From the NCBI RefSeq assembly GCF_902499045.1, contig NZ_CABVPL010000003.1:62001-126000 (forward strand): a stretch of DNA of 64,000 nucleotides. The letters run 5' to 3'. Source of the DNA: Burkholderia latens (GTDB lineage Bacteria > Pseudomonadota > Gammaproteobacteria > Burkholderiales > Burkholderiaceae). Both the position numbers and the translations under genes were made by a program. The notes beneath the pieces were generated by a model that ran no database searches, was not told the origin of the DNA, and saw only the letters and a program-made list of their open reading frames with translations. This document shows, piece after piece, positions 8,465 to 19,129 of the stretch (its first letter is position 1; each line of letters opens with the position of its first letter).

Positions 8465-11400
8465 ATGCTACAAATGTCCCGGCGCCAGTTCCTGAAGGTG
8501 ACGGCCACGTCGCTTGCCGGGTCGAGTCTTGCCCTGATGGGCTTTTCTCCGACCGAAGCGCTCGCCGAAGTCCGACAGTACAAGCTGGCGCGCACAGTCG
8601 AAACGCGCAACACCTGTCCCTATTGCTCAGTCGGTTGCGGCATCCTGATGTACAGCCTCGGCGACGGCGCGAAGAACGCGCAGCCAAGCATCATCCACAT
8701 CGAAGGCGATCCCGATCATCCGGTCAATCGCGGCACGCTGTGCCCGAAGGGCGCCAGCCTGATCGACTTCATCCACAGCCCGAATCGTCTGACGCATCCC
8801 GAGTATCGCGCGCCGGGTTCGGACAAGTGGCAGAGCATTTCCTGGGCCGACGCGCTCGACCGGATCGCGAAGCTGATGAAGGCCGACCGCGACGCCAACT
8901 TCGTCGAGACGGCGGAAGACGGCGCGAAGGTCAACCGCTGGCTGACCACCGGCATGCTGGCCGCGTCGGCGGGCAGCAATGAAGTCGGCTATTTGACGCA
9001 CAAGACCATCCGCAGTCTCGGGATGCTCGCATTCGACAATCAGGCGCGTGTCTGACATGGCCCGACGGTGGCAGGTCTTGCCCCGACGTTTGGCCGTGGA
9101 GCGATGACGAACCATTGGGTCGACATCAAGAACGCGGACGTGATTCTCGTGATGGGCGGCAATGCAGCCGAGGCCCATCCGTGCGGTTTCAAGTGGGTGA
9201 CGGAGGCGAAGGCGCACCGCAAGGCGCGGCTGATCGTCGTCGACCCGCGCTTCACGCGTACGGCCTCGGTGGCCGACTACTACGCGCCGATCCGCACCGG
9301 CACCGACATCGTCTTCCTGGGCGGTGTGATCAACTATCTGCTGACGAACGACAAGATTCAGCACGAATACGTGAAGAACTACACGGATTTCACGTTCATC
9401 GTGCGCGAGGATTTCGCGTTCAACGACGGCATCTATTCCGGCTACGACGCGGAGAAGCACGCGTACCCGGACAAATCGAGCTGGGACTACGAGCTCGGCG
9501 ACGACGGCTTCGTCAAGGTCGATCCGACGCTGCAGCATCCGCGCTGCGTATACAACCTGCTGAAGCAGCACTACGCGCGCTATACGCCGGACATGGTCCA
9601 GCAGGCGTGCGGCACGCCGAAGGAGAAATTCCTGAAGGTGTGCGAGATGCTCGCGAGCACGGCCGTGCCCGGCCGCGCCGGCACGGTGCTGTACGCGCTC
9701 GGCTGGACCCACCATTCGATCGGCGCGCAGATCATCCGCACCGGCGCGATGGTGCAGCTGCTGCTCGGCAACATCGGCATCGCCGGCGGCGGGATGAACG
9801 CGCTGCGCGGCCACTCGAACATTCAGGGCTTGACCGATCTCGGGCTGATGTCGAATCTGCTGCCGGGCTACATGACGCTGCCGATGCAGGCCGAGCAGGA
9901 TTTCGACGGCTACATCAAGAAGCGCACGCAGCTGCCGCTGCGCCCGAACCAGCTGAGCTACTGGAAAAACTACAAGGCGTTCCACGTCAGCTTCATGAAG
10001 TCGTGGTGGGGCGACGCGGCGACCGCCGAGAACAACTGGGCGTACGACTACCTGCCGAAGCTCGACAAGCAGTACGACCTGCTGCAGGCGATCGAGCTGA
10101 TGAATGCCGGCAAGATGAACGGCTACATCTGTCAGGGCTTCAACCCGCTCGCGGCGGCGCCGTCGAAGGTGAAGACGGCGGCCGGCCTCGCGAAGCTGAA
10201 GTGGCTCGTGATCATGGATCCGCTCGCGACCGAGACGTCCGAATTCTGGAAGCCGCACGGCGACTTCAACGACGTCGATCCGTCGAAAATCCAGACCGAG
10301 GTGTTCCGTTTGCCGACCACGTGCTTCGCGGAGGAAAACGGCTCGCTCGTCAGTTCGAGCCGCGTGCTGCAATGGCACTGGAAGGGCGCGGAGCCGCCCG
10401 GCGAGGCGAGGAGCGATCTGGAGATCATGGCGGGGCTGTTCCTGCGCCTGCGCAAGATGTACCAGACGGAAGGCGGCAAGTATCCGGATCCGATCGTAAA
10501 CCTGACCTGGCCGTACGCGAACCCGGAAAGCCCCACCCCCGAAGAGTTGGCGATGGAGTTCAACGGGCGCGCGCTCGCCGATCTGCCCGACCCGAAGGAT
10601 CCGACGAAGACGCTCGTGAAGAAGGGCGAGCAGCTCGCCGCGTTCGCGCAGCTGAAGGACGACGGCACGACGGCGAGCGGCTGCTGGATCTTCTGCGGCG
10701 CGTGGACGCAGGCCGGCAACCAGATGGGCCGGCGCGACAACTCCGACCCGACCGGTATCGGACAGACGCTGAACTGGGCGTGGGCGTGGCCGGCGAACCG
10801 GCGGATCCTTTACAACCGCGCGTCGTGCGACGTGAGCGGCAAGCCGTTCGATCCGACCCGCAAGCTGATCGGCTGGAACGGCAGCGCATGGAAGGGCGTC
10901 GACGTGCCGGACTTCAAGGCGGACGAACCGCCCGAGAACGGGATGGGGCCATTCATCATGAACCCGGAAGGCGTCGCGCGCTTCTTCGCCCGTGCGGGGA
11001 TGAACGAAGGCCCGTTCCCCGAGCACTACGAACCGTTCGAAACGCCGCTCGCGGCGAACCCGCTGCATCCCGACAACCCGCAGGCGCTGAACAACCCGGC
11101 CGCCCGCGTGTTCGCGGACGACCGCGCGTCGTTCGGCAAGGTGACGGAGTTCCCGCACGTCGCGACGACGTACCGGCTGACCGAGCATTTCCACTACTGG
11201 ACCAAGCATGCGCGGCTGAACTCGATCATCCAGCCCGAGCAATTCGTCGAAATCGGCGAAGACCTCGCGAAGGAAGTCGGCGTCGCGCACGGCGATCGCG
11301 TGAAGGTGTCGTCCAAGCGCGGCTACATTGTCGCGGTCGCGCTCGTCACGAAGCGGATCAAGCCGCTGATGATCGAGGGCAAGAAGGTCCAGACGGTCGG

Positions 11401-11536
11401 CGTCCCGTTGCACTGGGGCTTCAAGGGTCTGACGAAGCCCGGCTATCTCGCCAACACCCTGACTCCGTCCGTCGGCGACGGCAACTCGTACACACCGGAA
11501 TTCAAGTCGTTCCTGGTGAAGGTCGAAAAGGCGTAA
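8465..11536 (+). CDS. fdoG: formate dehydrogenase-N/O major subunit, selenocysteine-containing
   Basis: This is the catalytic subunit that oxidises formate at a molybdenum or tungsten bis-MGD centre with one Fe-S cluster, on the periplasmic side. It reads [19 protein letters not shown] (a Tat signal) and then the Fe-S motif [11 protein letters not shown]. The frame meets UGA at 9053-9055 (codon 197) and continues in the same frame as [20 protein letters not shown], exactly as in FdnG/FdoG of enteric bacteria, where this UGA encodes selenocysteine. The whole product is about 1023 residues, the normal length for the family. A SECIS-like hairpin follows the UGA, and selA, selB and selC are downstream. 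The operon continues with fdoH 10 bp later. A caller that treats UGA as a stop will split it in two. Confidence 0.95.
9053..9088 (+). promoter_or_regulatory. selenocysteine UGA codon and bacterial SECIS element in fdoG
   Basis: After the UGA (9053-9055) the RNA can fold with GG (9067-9068), a bulged U at 9069, GGCA (9070-9073), a GGUCU loop (9074-9078), UGCC (9079-9082) and CC (9083-9084). The bulged U and the G-U in the apical loop are the features SelB recognises in the E. coli fdhF and fdnG elements, and the spacing from the UGA is similar. Confidence 0.88.
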
Positions 11537-11546
11537 GGGGGAAGAG

Positions 11547-12461
11547 ATGGCATTGCAATCGCTGGATATCAAGCGCGTCTCGGCCACCACGACGCCGCCG
11601 CCCACGGCGCGCGAACCGGTGACCGGGAGCGTCGCGAAGCTGATCGACGTATCGAAGTGCATCGGCTGCAAGGCATGCCAGACGGCATGCATGGAGTGGA
11701 ACGACCTGCGCGACGAAGTCGGCACCAACGTCGGCGTGTACGACAACCCGGCCGACCTGACCGAGCATTCGTGGACGGTCATGCGGTTCTCCGAATACGA
11801 GAACCCGGCCGGCGACCTCGAATGGCTGATCCGCAAGGACGGCTGCATGCACTGCGAGGATCCGGGCTGCCTGAAGGCCTGCCCGTCGCCGGGCGCGATC
11901 GTGCAGTACAACAACGGGATCGTCGATTTTCACGAGGAGAACTGCATCGGTTGCGGCTATTGCGTGACCGGCTGCCCGTTCAACGTGCCGCGGATCTCGA
12001 AGAAGGACCATCGCGCGTACAAGTGCACGCTCTGTTCCGACCGCGTCGCGGTCGGCCAGGAACCGGCCTGCGTGAAGACCTGCCCGACGGGTGCGATCGT
12101 GTTCGGCACCAAGGAGGACATGAAGCAGCACGCGGCCGAGCGGATCGAAGACCTGAAGGAGCGCGGCTTCGAGCATGCGGGGCTGTACGACCCGCAGGGC
12201 GTCGGCGGCACGCACGTGATGTACGTGCTGCATCACGCGGACAAACCGTCGCTGTACCACGGGCTGCCCGACAACCCGTCGATCAGCCCGATGGTGAAGC
12301 TGTGGAAGGGCATCGCGAAGCCGCTCGCGGTCGCCGGCCTCGCGCTGACCGCGCTGGCCGGGTTCTTCCATTACACGCGGGTCGGTCCGAACGAGGTCAC
12401 AGACGAAGAGGAAGCCGCCGCCCGCGACGAGGCGCGACGCATCAAGGAGGACGGAAAATGA
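11547..12461 (+). CDS. fdoH: formate dehydrogenase iron-sulfur (beta) subunit
   Basis: The 304-residue subunit carries electrons from the catalytic subunit to the membrane cytochrome. It has four cysteine groups for 4Fe-4S clusters: [44 protein letters not shown] and [21 protein letters not shown]. Near the C-terminus one membrane helix ([16 protein letters not shown], about residues 258-273) anchors it, as in FdnH. The start has a purine-rich GGGGGAAG site. Its stop overlaps the start of the next gene (ATGA). Confidence 0.96.
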   Translation: MALQSLDIKRVSATTTPPPTAREPVTGSVAKLIDVSKCIGCKACQTACMEWNDLRDEVGTNVGVYDNPADLTEHSWTVMRFSEYENPAGDLEWLIRKDGCMHCEDPGCLKACPSPGAIVQYNNGIVDFHEENCIGCGYCVTGCPFNVPRISKKDHRAYKCTLCSDRVAVGQEPACVKTCPTGAIVFGTKEDMKQHAAERIEDLKERGFEHAGLYDPQGVGGTHVMYVLHHADKPSLYHGLPDNPSISPMVKLWKGIAKPLAVAGLALTALAGFFHYTRVGPNEVTDEEEAAARDEARRIKEDGK

Positions 12462-13084
12462 AGCACGACGACCCCAACCTGATCGTCCGCTACACGCCGA
12501 ACGAGCGCACGAACCACTGGATCACCGCGATCACGTTCGTGCTGCTCGCGCTGTCCGGGCTTGCGCTGTTCCATCCGTCGATGTTCTGGCTCACCGCGCT
12601 GTTCGGCGGCGGCCAGTGGACGCGGATCCTGCATCCGTTCGTCGGCCTCGTGATGTTCGTGTCGTTCGCGATTCTCGTGGCGCGCTTCTGGCATCACAAC
12701 GTGCTCGATGCGGACGACCGTCAATGGCTGAAGCAGATCGGGGACGTCGTGACCAACCGCGAAGACAGGCTGCCGCCGGTCGGGCGCTATAACGCCGGAC
12801 AGAAGCTGCTATTCTTCACGCTGGTGGCGTGCCTGCTGCTGCTCCTGCTGTCGGGGATCGTGATCTGGCGGCGGTACTTCTCGTTCTACTTCCCGATCGG
12901 CGTGATCCGCGCGGCCGCTGTCGTGCATGCCGTGGCGGCCTTCGTGCTGATCGCGAGCATCATCGTGCACATTTACGCGGCGTTGTGGGTGAAGGGCTCG
13001 ATCGGCGCGATGGTGCGCGGCACCGTCACGCTGGGCTGGGCCCGCAAGCATCACCCGAAGTGGTTCCGTGAAAGCGTGAAGTAG
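12458..13084 (+). CDS. fdoI: formate dehydrogenase cytochrome b556 (gamma) subunit
   Basis: The 208-residue membrane protein passes electrons from the beta subunit to the quinone pool. It has four hydrophobic helices, with histidines at usable heme positions (NHWITAITF near residue 20, [11 protein letters not shown] near 58, VVHAVAAF and [12 protein letters not shown] near 155-175). The start ATG overlaps the fdoH stop by 4 bp, behind AAGGAGGACGG, so the two genes are probably coupled in translation. Length fits FdnI/FdoI (about 210). Confidence 0.95.
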   Translation: MKHDDPNLIVRYTPNERTNHWITAITFVLLALSGLALFHPSMFWLTALFGGGQWTRILHPFVGLVMFVSFAILVARFWHHNVLDADDRQWLKQIGDVVTNREDRLPPVGRYNAGQKLLFFTLVACLLLLLLSGIVIWRRYFSFYFPIGVIRAAAVVHAVAAFVLIASIIVHIYAALWVKGSIGAMVRGTVTLGWARKHHPKWFRESVK

Positions 13085-13155
13085 CGCTGACGCGCCGGAG
13101 CGGGGCGGTACGCCAAATGCGGCATATCGTCCCGCCAACCGCCGGAACCGCCTGA

Positions 13156-13185
13156 AAGCGCCGATCCGTCGGCGCTTAGTTTTTT
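13156..13185 (+). terminator. terminator-like hairpin directly before fdhE
   Basis: The 9-bp arms AAGCGCCGA (13156-13164) and TCGGCGCTT (13169-13177) enclose TCCG and are followed by AG and six T residues. The T-run abuts the fdhE ribosome binding site GGAAGA. It may end most fdoGHI transcripts and let a fraction read into fdhE, lowering accessory protein supply. Confidence 0.75.
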
Positions 13186-13198
13186 GGAAGACATTTTC

Positions 13199-14140
13199 GT
13201 GACACAACGCATTCTGGAGCCGACCGAGATCTCGGCGCTCGATCATTCGGCCATTCCGCGCTTCCGCCTGCCCGAGCGCGGCTCCGCGTTCGCCGCGCGG
13301 GCCGCCCGGCTGCGCAAGCTCGCCGACCTGAACCCGATCAGCGGCTACCTGCGGCTGATGGCCACCGTCGCCGATGCGCAGCACGCGACGCTGCAGGCGC
13401 TGAACCTGCCGATGCCGTCGGAGGAAGCGATCGCACGCGCGCAGGAGCATTCGATGCCGCTCGTGCCCGCGCTCGACGGCGAGCGCAACCCGCAGTGGCG
13501 GGCCGTACTGTATGAAGTGCTCGACCGCGTCGAGAGCGCGGGGCTGGTCAACCCGTCGCTCGCGAAGCTGCTCGACCGGCTGCGGCTGGTGGCGCCGGCC
13601 GAACTCGACGCGCAGGCCGATGCGATCCTCGCGCTGCGCTTCGCCGAAGTCGATCCGGCCACCGCGCCGTTCCTGATGGCCGCGCTGCAGGTCGTGTGGA
13701 CGGATCTCGCGAGCCGCGTCAAGCCGGCCGACGTCCCGTATCTCGACCAGCCGGGCGTGTGCCCCGTATGCGGCACGCATCCGGTCGCGAGCGTCGTGCG
13801 CGTCGGCGGCCAGTATCAGGGGTATCGATTCCTGCAGTGTGGGCTCTGCACGACCGAGTGGCACATGGTGCGCACGAAATGTTCGCACTGCGATTCGACC
13901 AAGGGCATCGCGTACCACGGGATCGAGGGCGGCAGCGAAGCCGTCAAGGCCGAATCGTGCGACGAATGCAAGACCTATCGCAAGATCGGCTACCAGGAGA
14001 AGGACTACGAGTTCGAGCCGCTCGCCGATGATCTCGCGAGCCTCACGCTCGACTTGCTGATGAACGAAGCCGGCTACCAGCGCAGTTCGCCGAACCCGCT
14101 GCTGTGGCCCGACATGTCGCGCGAGGCGGAAGCGGACTGA
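13199..14140 (+). CDS. fdhE: formate dehydrogenase accessory protein FdhE
   Basis: FdhE is needed for assembly of active respiratory formate dehydrogenase and acts in the cytoplasm; it is a redox-active rubredoxin-like iron protein. The 313-residue product has the four expected cysteine pairs: CPVCGTHP, CGLCTTEWH, CSHC and CDEC. I chose the GTG at 13199 because GGAAGA lies about 8 bases upstream; the longest frame uses a TTG at 13184 inside the T-run and is less likely. The gene lies between fdoI and selA in the same direction. Confidence 0.93.
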   Translation: MTQRILEPTEISALDHSAIPRFRLPERGSAFAARAARLRKLADLNPISGYLRLMATVADAQHATLQALNLPMPSEEAIARAQEHSMPLVPALDGERNPQWRAVLYEVLDRVESAGLVNPSLAKLLDRLRLVAPAELDAQADAILALRFAEVDPATAPFLMAALQVVWTDLASRVKPADVPYLDQPGVCPVCGTHPVASVVRVGGQYQGYRFLQCGLCTTEWHMVRTKCSHCDSTKGIAYHGIEGGSEAVKAESCDECKTYRKIGYQEKDYEFEPLADDLASLTLDLLMNEAGYQRSSPNPLLWPDMSREAEAD

Positions 14141-14146
14141 CGGCAT

Positions 14147-14178
14147 GGCGCCGGCGCGGGCCCGCGCGCGCCGGCGCC
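14147..14178 (+). other. strong G+C hairpin between fdhE and selA
   Basis: GGCGCCGGCGCGGG (14147-14160) can pair with most of the following CCCGCGCGCG and CCGGCGCC with a 4-base bulge. There is no T-tract, so it is more likely an mRNA processing or stability element than a simple terminator. Confidence 0.4.
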
Positions 14179-14215
14179 GGTCGTCTGCCATGCATCGAAA
14201 GGGAGCCACGATCAC

Positions 14216-15655
14216 GTGACCGAACCAGGTTTGAATGAACTGAATGCCGTCCTCGCGCGCGTGCCGTCCGTCGAGCGCGTGCTGTCGTCGGCGCCGCTGC
14301 AGCCGCTGCTCGCCGACTACGGCCGCACGCGCGTGCTGAACGCCGTGCGTGCCGAACTCGACCGCTGGCGCACCGCGGCGCAGCAGGATCCGCCGGCGGC
14401 GGAGCCGCTCGACGAGCCGCGGATCGCGGCCGCCGTCGCCCGTATGCTGGCCGCGCAGAGCGCAGGCACCGTGCGCGCGGTGTTCAACCTGACGGGCACC
14501 GTGCTGCACACCAATCTCGGGCGCGCGCTGTTGCCCGACGACGCGGTGCGCGCGGTGGTCGACGCGCTCACGCAGCCCGTCAACCTCGAATTCGATCTGG
14601 CGACCGGCCGCCGCGGCGACCGCGACGATCTGATCGACGATCTGTTGTGCGAACTGACCGGCGCGGAAGCCGCGACCGTCGTCAACAACAATGCGGCGGC
14701 CGTGTTTCTGGCGCTGTCCGCGCTCGCGCCGAAGCGCGAGGTGATCGTGTCGCGTGGCGAACTCGTCGAGATCGGCGGCGCGTTTCGCATTCCCGACATC
14801 ATGAGCCGCGCCGGCGCGAAGCTGCACGAAGTCGGTACGACCAACCGCACGCATCTGAGCGACTATGCAGCCGCGATCGGCCCGCGCACGGCGCTGATGA
14901 TGAAAGTGCACTGCAGCAACTACGCGATCAGCGGCTTCACGAAGGAAGTGACGCTCGCCGAACTCGCGCCGCTCGCGCGCGAGCGCGGACTGCCGGTGGC
15001 CGTCGATCTCGGCAGCGGCACGCTCGCCGACCTGTCGCAATGGGGGCTGCCGCACGAAACGACCGTGCAGGAAACCGTTGCGGCCGGCGCGAACCTCGTC
15101 ACGTTCAGCGGCGACAAGCTGCTCGGCGGGCCGCAGGCTGGCCTGATCGTCGGCGATCGCGCGCTGATCGCGAAGATCAAGAAACATCCGCTCAAGCGCG
15201 CGCTGCGTGTCGGCAAGCTGACGCTCGCCGCGCTCGAACCGGTGCTGCGGCTCTACCAGGCGCCGGAATTCCTGCGCGAGCGGCTCACGACGCTGCGTCT
15301 GCTCACGCGGCCGCAGCGCGACATCGCCGAGGCCGCCGAGCGTGTGCGGCCGGCGTTGCAGGCCGCGCTCGGCAACGGCTTCGACGTGCGCGTCGAGCCG
15401 ATGTTCAGCCAGATCGGCAGCGGCGCGCTGCCGGTCGATCAGTTGCCGAGCGCCGGGCTCGTCGTGCGCACGCCGGACGGCAAACGCGGCGGCCGTGCGC
15501 TCGCGCAACTCGAGAAGCGACTGCGCGAATGGCAGCGCCCGGTGATCGGCCGCGTCGCCGACAATGCGCTGCGGCTCGACCTGCGATGTCTTGAAGCAGC
15601 CGACGAAGCAGCCTTCGACGCGCAGTGCATGCAGGTCGCGAGGCCGGCTGCATGA
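14216..15655 (+). CDS. selA: L-seryl-tRNA(Sec) selenium transferase
   Basis: SelA is a PLP enzyme that converts seryl-tRNA(Sec) to selenocysteinyl-tRNA(Sec) with selenophosphate. The 479-residue product has normal length. The motif [18 protein letters not shown] carries the PLP-binding lysine, and [16 protein letters not shown] and the [12 protein letters not shown] stretch are family hallmarks. The start is GTG behind AAAGGGAGCC. Its stop TGA overlaps the selB start ATG by 3 bp (ATGA), so both are coupled. Confidence 0.97.
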   Translation: MTEPGLNELNAVLARVPSVERVLSSAPLQPLLADYGRTRVLNAVRAELDRWRTAAQQDPPAAEPLDEPRIAAAVARMLAAQSAGTVRAVFNLTGTVLHTNLGRALLPDDAVRAVVDALTQPVNLEFDLATGRRGDRDDLIDDLLCELTGAEAATVVNNNAAAVFLALSALAPKREVIVSRGELVEIGGAFRIPDIMSRAGAKLHEVGTTNRTHLSDYAAAIGPRTALMMKVHCSNYAISGFTKEVTLAELAPLARERGLPVAVDLGSGTLADLSQWGLPHETTVQETVAAGANLVTFSGDKLLGGPQAGLIVGDRALIAKIKKHPLKRALRVGKLTLAALEPVLRLYQAPEFLRERLTTLRLLTRPQRDIAEAAERVRPALQAALGNGFDVRVEPMFSQIGSGALPVDQLPSAGLVVRTPDGKRGGRALAQLEKRLREWQRPVIGRVADNALRLDLRCLEAADEAAFDAQCMQVARPAA

Positions 15656-17577
15656 TCGTCGGAACCGCAGGACACATCGATCACGGCAAGACGACGCTCG
15701 TGCGGGCGCTCACGGGCGTCGATACCGACCGGTTGAAGGAAGAGAAGGCGCGCGGCATCTCGATCGAACTCGGCTATGCGTACACGCCGCTCCAGAACGG
15801 CGACGTGCTCGGCCTGATCGACGTGCCGGGTCACGAGAAACTGATTCATACGATGGCGGCCGGCGCGTGCGGGATCGATTTCGCACTGCTCGTGATCGCC
15901 GCCGACGACGGTGTGATGCCGCAGACGCGCGAGCACCTCGCGATCCTGCAATTGCTCGGCGTCGCGCACGGCGCCGTCGCGCTGACGAAGTGCGACCGCG
16001 TCGATGCCGCGCGTATTGCCGAGGTGCGCGACGAGATCGCCGCGTGGCTGCACGGCTCGACGCTGGCCGGCGCGCCGATCTTCGAAACGCGTGCGACGGC
16101 CGCCGGCGATCCGGGCGTCGCCGCGTTGAAGCAGCACTTGGCCGACGCGGCGATCGCGTGGCGTGCGCGTCGCGACGACGGGCTGTTTCGGCTCGCCGTC
16201 GATCGTGTGTTTACGCTAGCCGGGCAGGGCACCGTCGTCACCGGTACGGCGTTCGCGGGCCGCGTCGCGACCGGTGATACGCTCGCGGTCGTGCGCACCG
16301 GCGACGCCGCCCGCGTGCGCAGCATCCACGCGCAGAACCGGCCGGTCGACACTGGGCGCGCGGGCGAGCGTTGCGCGCTGAACCTGGCCGGCGTCGACAA
16401 GGCGAATGTCGAGCGCGGCGACACCGTTGCGGACGCGCGGCTCGTCGCGACTTCTCCGCGTCTGGACGTCGAACTCACGCTGCTGGCCGATGCGGGGCTC
16501 ACGCTGACGCACTGGGCTCCGCTGCACGTGCATCTCGGCACGCTGCATCGTGTCGCGCACGTCGCGCTGCTCGACGGCGATACGCTCGCGGCCGGCCAGC
16601 GGATGCGCGTACAACTGGTATTCGACGAACCCGTGTTCGCGCTGCCGGGCGATCGTTTCATCGTCCGCAATCCGCAAGCGACGCGCACCGTCGGCGGCGG
16701 CCGCGTGCTCGATCCGTTCGGCCCGGCGCGCAAGCGTCGCACGCCCGGACGGCGCGCGTGGCTCGACGCGCTGGCCGCGTGGCTCGATGAAGGGCAGCTC
16801 GACGCGCTGCTCAAGGAGGCGCCGCTCGGTATCGCGCGCACGATGCTCACGCACCTGACCGGATTCGCGCCGGACGTGCTCGCGTTGCCGGAAGACGCAC
16901 TGTCGATCGGTCAGCGCGAACGCACGTCGAACGACGGCACGGTGATCGCGCGCGCGCACTGGCTTGCGCTGCAGACGCGCGCGATCGACGCGCTGCGCGT
17001 GTATCACGAGCGCGTGCCGGATGATCAGGGCCTCGATGCGGCGCGCTTGCGACGGATGGCGGCGCCGCTCGTCGGCGATGCGCTGTGGCGCGCGCTGGGC
17101 GACGCGCTGGTGGAGGAGGGGGCGCTCGCGCGCAGCGGGCCGTGGCTGCATTTGCCGTCGCATACGGTCAGTTTCGATGCGCGCCAGGAAGCGCTCGCGC
17201 AGCAACTGCTGCCGCTGATTCATGCGGGGCGCTTCGATCCGCCGTGGGTCCGCGATCTCGCGCGCGACACGGGCGCGGCCGAGGATGCTGTGCGCACGCT
17301 GCTGCGCAAGCTCGCGCGGCGCGGTGACGTGCACCAGATCGTGCGCGACCTGTTCTATCACGCGGACGTCGTGCGCGAACTCGCGGGGCTGGTCGCGCAT
17401 CTCGCGCCGACGCGCGGCGGCGGCCTCGATGCGGCGACGTTCCGCGATGCGACGGGCCTCGGCCGCAAGCGCGCGATCCAGATTCTCGAGTTCTTCGATC
17501 GGGTTGGGTATACTCGCTTCCACCGCGATCTCCACTTCCTGCGGCCTGACAGCGGTTGGGCGGGTATTCAGGCGTAG
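15652..17577 (+). CDS. selB: selenocysteine-specific elongation factor
   Basis: SelB is a GTPase that delivers selenocysteinyl-tRNA to UGA codons marked by a SECIS hairpin. I start it at the ATG overlapping the selA stop, so that it begins [20 protein letters not shown] with the P-loop GHIDHGKT in place; the longer frame adds a spurious leader. Other G motifs are [12 protein letters not shown] and TKCD. The C-terminal half (about residues 370-641) holds the winged-helix repeats that bind SECIS RNA, ending near [20 protein letters not shown]. The product is 641 residues. selC follows 32 bp later. Confidence 0.96.
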   Translation: MIVGTAGHIDHGKTTLVRALTGVDTDRLKEEKARGISIELGYAYTPLQNGDVLGLIDVPGHEKLIHTMAAGACGIDFALLVIAADDGVMPQTREHLAILQLLGVAHGAVALTKCDRVDAARIAEVRDEIAAWLHGSTLAGAPIFETRATAAGDPGVAALKQHLADAAIAWRARRDDGLFRLAVDRVFTLAGQGTVVTGTAFAGRVATGDTLAVVRTGDAARVRSIHAQNRPVDTGRAGERCALNLAGVDKANVERGDTVADARLVATSPRLDVELTLLADAGLTLTHWAPLHVHLGTLHRVAHVALLDGDTLAAGQRMRVQLVFDEPVFALPGDRFIVRNPQATRTVGGGRVLDPFGPARKRRTPGRRAWLDALAAWLDEGQLDALLKEAPLGIARTMLTHLTGFAPDVLALPEDALSIGQRERTSNDGTVIARAHWLALQTRAIDALRVYHERVPDDQGLDAARLRRMAAPLVGDALWRALGDALVEEGALARSGPWLHLPSHTVSFDARQEALAQQLLPLIHAGRFDPPWVRDLARDTGAAEDAVRTLLRKLARRGDVHQIVRDLFYHADVVRELAGLVAHLAPTRGGGLDAATFRDATGLGRKRAIQILEFFDRVGYTRFHRDLHFLRPDSGWAGIQA

Positions 17578-17609
17578 GCGCTCGTTGTTCTTCTCGGTTT
17601 TTTCCTCTC

Positions 17610-17705
17610 GGAAGGCATTCGTATCCGGTGGTACGGCTGGACTTCAAATCCAGTTGGGGGTGTCAGACACTCCCGGGTCGGTTCGACTCCGGCTGCCTTC
17701 CGCCA
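17610..17705 (+). tRNA. selC: selenocysteine tRNA, anticodon TCA
   Basis: The 96-base gene has acceptor arms GGAAGGC and GCCTTCC, discriminator G and an encoded CCA. The anticodon stem-loop CTGGACTTCAAATCCAG places TCA at 17644-17646. The long extra arm and the T-arm GGTTCGACTCC match selC of E. coli closely. It is the last piece of the selenocysteine machinery in this cluster and marks the left border of the accessory region. Confidence 0.97.
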
Positions 17706-17775
17706 GTCAAGGCTTCCCGCGCATTCCGGTGACTTCCGTCAACCTACCGTAGGTCGCTGATTTCAAAGCGATTTG

Positions 17776-17862
17776 TGGGTAACGGCGTGCTTGCGGCTTC
17801 CGCCTCGGCTCCGCACAATCTCCCCATGAAATATGGGTAGCGGCGTGGGTTTTGTGGGTAGG
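17776..17862 (+). repeat. direct repeats upstream of the integrase gene, possible arm-type sites
   Basis: TGGGTAACGGCGTG at 17776-17789 and TGGGTAGCGGCGTG at 17834-17847 match at 13 of 14 positions, and a shorter TGGGTA follows near 17855. They lie between selC and the integrase start. Short direct repeats in this place often bind integrase or its excisionase, which is inferred here. Confidence 0.45.
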
Positions 17863-17875
17863 AAAGGAGGGCGAT

Positions 17876-19129
17876 ATGGCGGGACGACAACTGCATCGAC
17901 TCAGCGCGCTGCGCGTCGCGAAGGCGGTGAATCCCGGGCATTACTCGGACGGTGGCGGCCTCTACCTGCAGATTGCAGACAGCGGTGCGCGCTCATGGGT
18001 GTTTCGCTTCAAGCTTGATGGTCGCATGCGCGAAATGGGCCTTGGACCGCTGTCGCGGGTTTCGCTTGGTGAAGCGCGGAAGCTGGCTACGGGATATCGC
18101 GAGATGGTCGGCAACCAGATCGATCCCATCCTCGCCCGGCGTGAAGAACAGCAGCGGCGACGGCTCGAAATCTCGGTCGATGCCAATGTAACGTTCCGTG
18201 AGGCGGCTGAAGCGTTTATCCGTGCGCGTGAACCGGAATGGCGAAACCGTAAGCACGTCCAGCAGTGGGGCAATACACTGGCGACCTACGCTTATCCCGT
18301 TATTGGCGATGTGCAGGTGCACAACATCGACACCGCGATGATTGTGCGCATTCTTCAGCCGATCTGGACGAAAAAAGCCGAGACTGCACGGCGGGTGCGC
18401 GGGCGCATCAAGGCGATCCTCGACGCGGAGACCGTGATGGGGCACCGCACCGGCGGCAACCCTGCCCGGTACGTCGACCACCTCCAACTGGTGTTGCCGC
18501 GCTCGAAGAAGCGCTCGCAGATCAAGCATCATCCGGCGCTGCCTTGGGAAGACCTGCCGACGTCCATCCGTGAACTGGAACTGCGTCCCCGGCGCGCAGC
18601 ACGGGTGCTGCACTTGCTTATTCTCACGGCGACGCGTACGAGCGAGGTCCGATTTGCGCGGGTCGATGAATTCGATCTCGATAGTCGCATCTGGAGCATC
18701 CCGGGCGATCGCACGAAAAGCGGTCGGCCGCTGCGCGTGCCGCTTTGCGAGCGGGCCGTCGAAATCGTCCGTGCTGCGCTACCGAAGGCCAAATATGGCT
18801 ATCTTTTCCCCGGCTGCGCGGAGGGGCGCCCATTGTCGAACATGGCAATGTTGGCCCTGTTGAAACGCCTGTCGTACTCGGGGATCACCGTGCACGGTTT
18901 CCGGTCGACATTTCGCGACTGGGTCGCCGAATGTACCGACTATCCGGATTCCCTGGCAGAGGAAGCCTTGGCGCACGTCATTACCTCGCAGACGATCGCG
19001 GCTTATCGGCGTCGCGATCAGCTCGAAAGACGGCGGCTCATGATGGAAGACTGGGGGGCGTATTGTTCAAGCGGACGCACGCATGAACCATCAATGGCGC
19101 CAGCCATTCCGCAAACGTTTGCCGCCTAA
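17876..19129 (+). CDS. P4-type tyrosine recombinase (island integrase)
   Basis: The 417-residue product has the DUF4102/P4 integrase layout: an N-terminal arm-binding domain (YSDGGGLYLQIADSGARSW, MREMGLGPLSRVSLGEAR), a core-binding SAM-like domain, and a C-terminal catalytic domain. Catalytic residues are visible: Arg in TATRTSEVR, Lys in DRTKSGRPLRVPL, HGFRSTFRDW with His and Arg, and the Tyr in AAYRRRDQLE. The ATG at 17876 sits behind AAAGGAGGGCG. Lying next to selC and pointing away from it, it is placed as in islands integrated at this tRNA gene. No second copy of the tRNA 3' end was found by eye inside the window. Confidence 0.93.
   Translation: MAGRQLHRLSALRVAKAVNPGHYSDGGGLYLQIADSGARSWVFRFKLDGRMREMGLGPLSRVSLGEARKLATGYREMVGNQIDPILARREEQQRRRLEISVDANVTFREAAEAFIRAREPEWRNRKHVQQWGNTLATYAYPVIGDVQVHNIDTAMIVRILQPIWTKKAETARRVRGRIKAILDAETVMGHRTGGNPARYVDHLQLVLPRSKKRSQIKHHPALPWEDLPTSIRELELRPRRAARVLHLLILTATRTSEVRFARVDEFDLDSRIWSIPGDRTKSGRPLRVPLCERAVEIVRAALPKAKYGYLFPGCAEGRPLSNMAMLALLKRLSYSGITVHGFRSTFRDWVAECTDYPDSLAEEALAHVITSQTIAAYRRRDQLERRRLMMEDWGAYCSSGRTHEPSMAPAIPQTFAA

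Noticed and set aside
9053-9055. fdoG as a pseudogene broken by a stop codon.
   Set aside because: The UGA is at the known selenocysteine position, followed by a SECIS hairpin, with selA, selB and selC downstream.
8627-11914. 1095-codon frame antisense to fdoG and fdoH.
   Set aside because: It is the reverse shadow of two well-recognised genes, with Arg/His/Leu-rich, low-complexity sequence.
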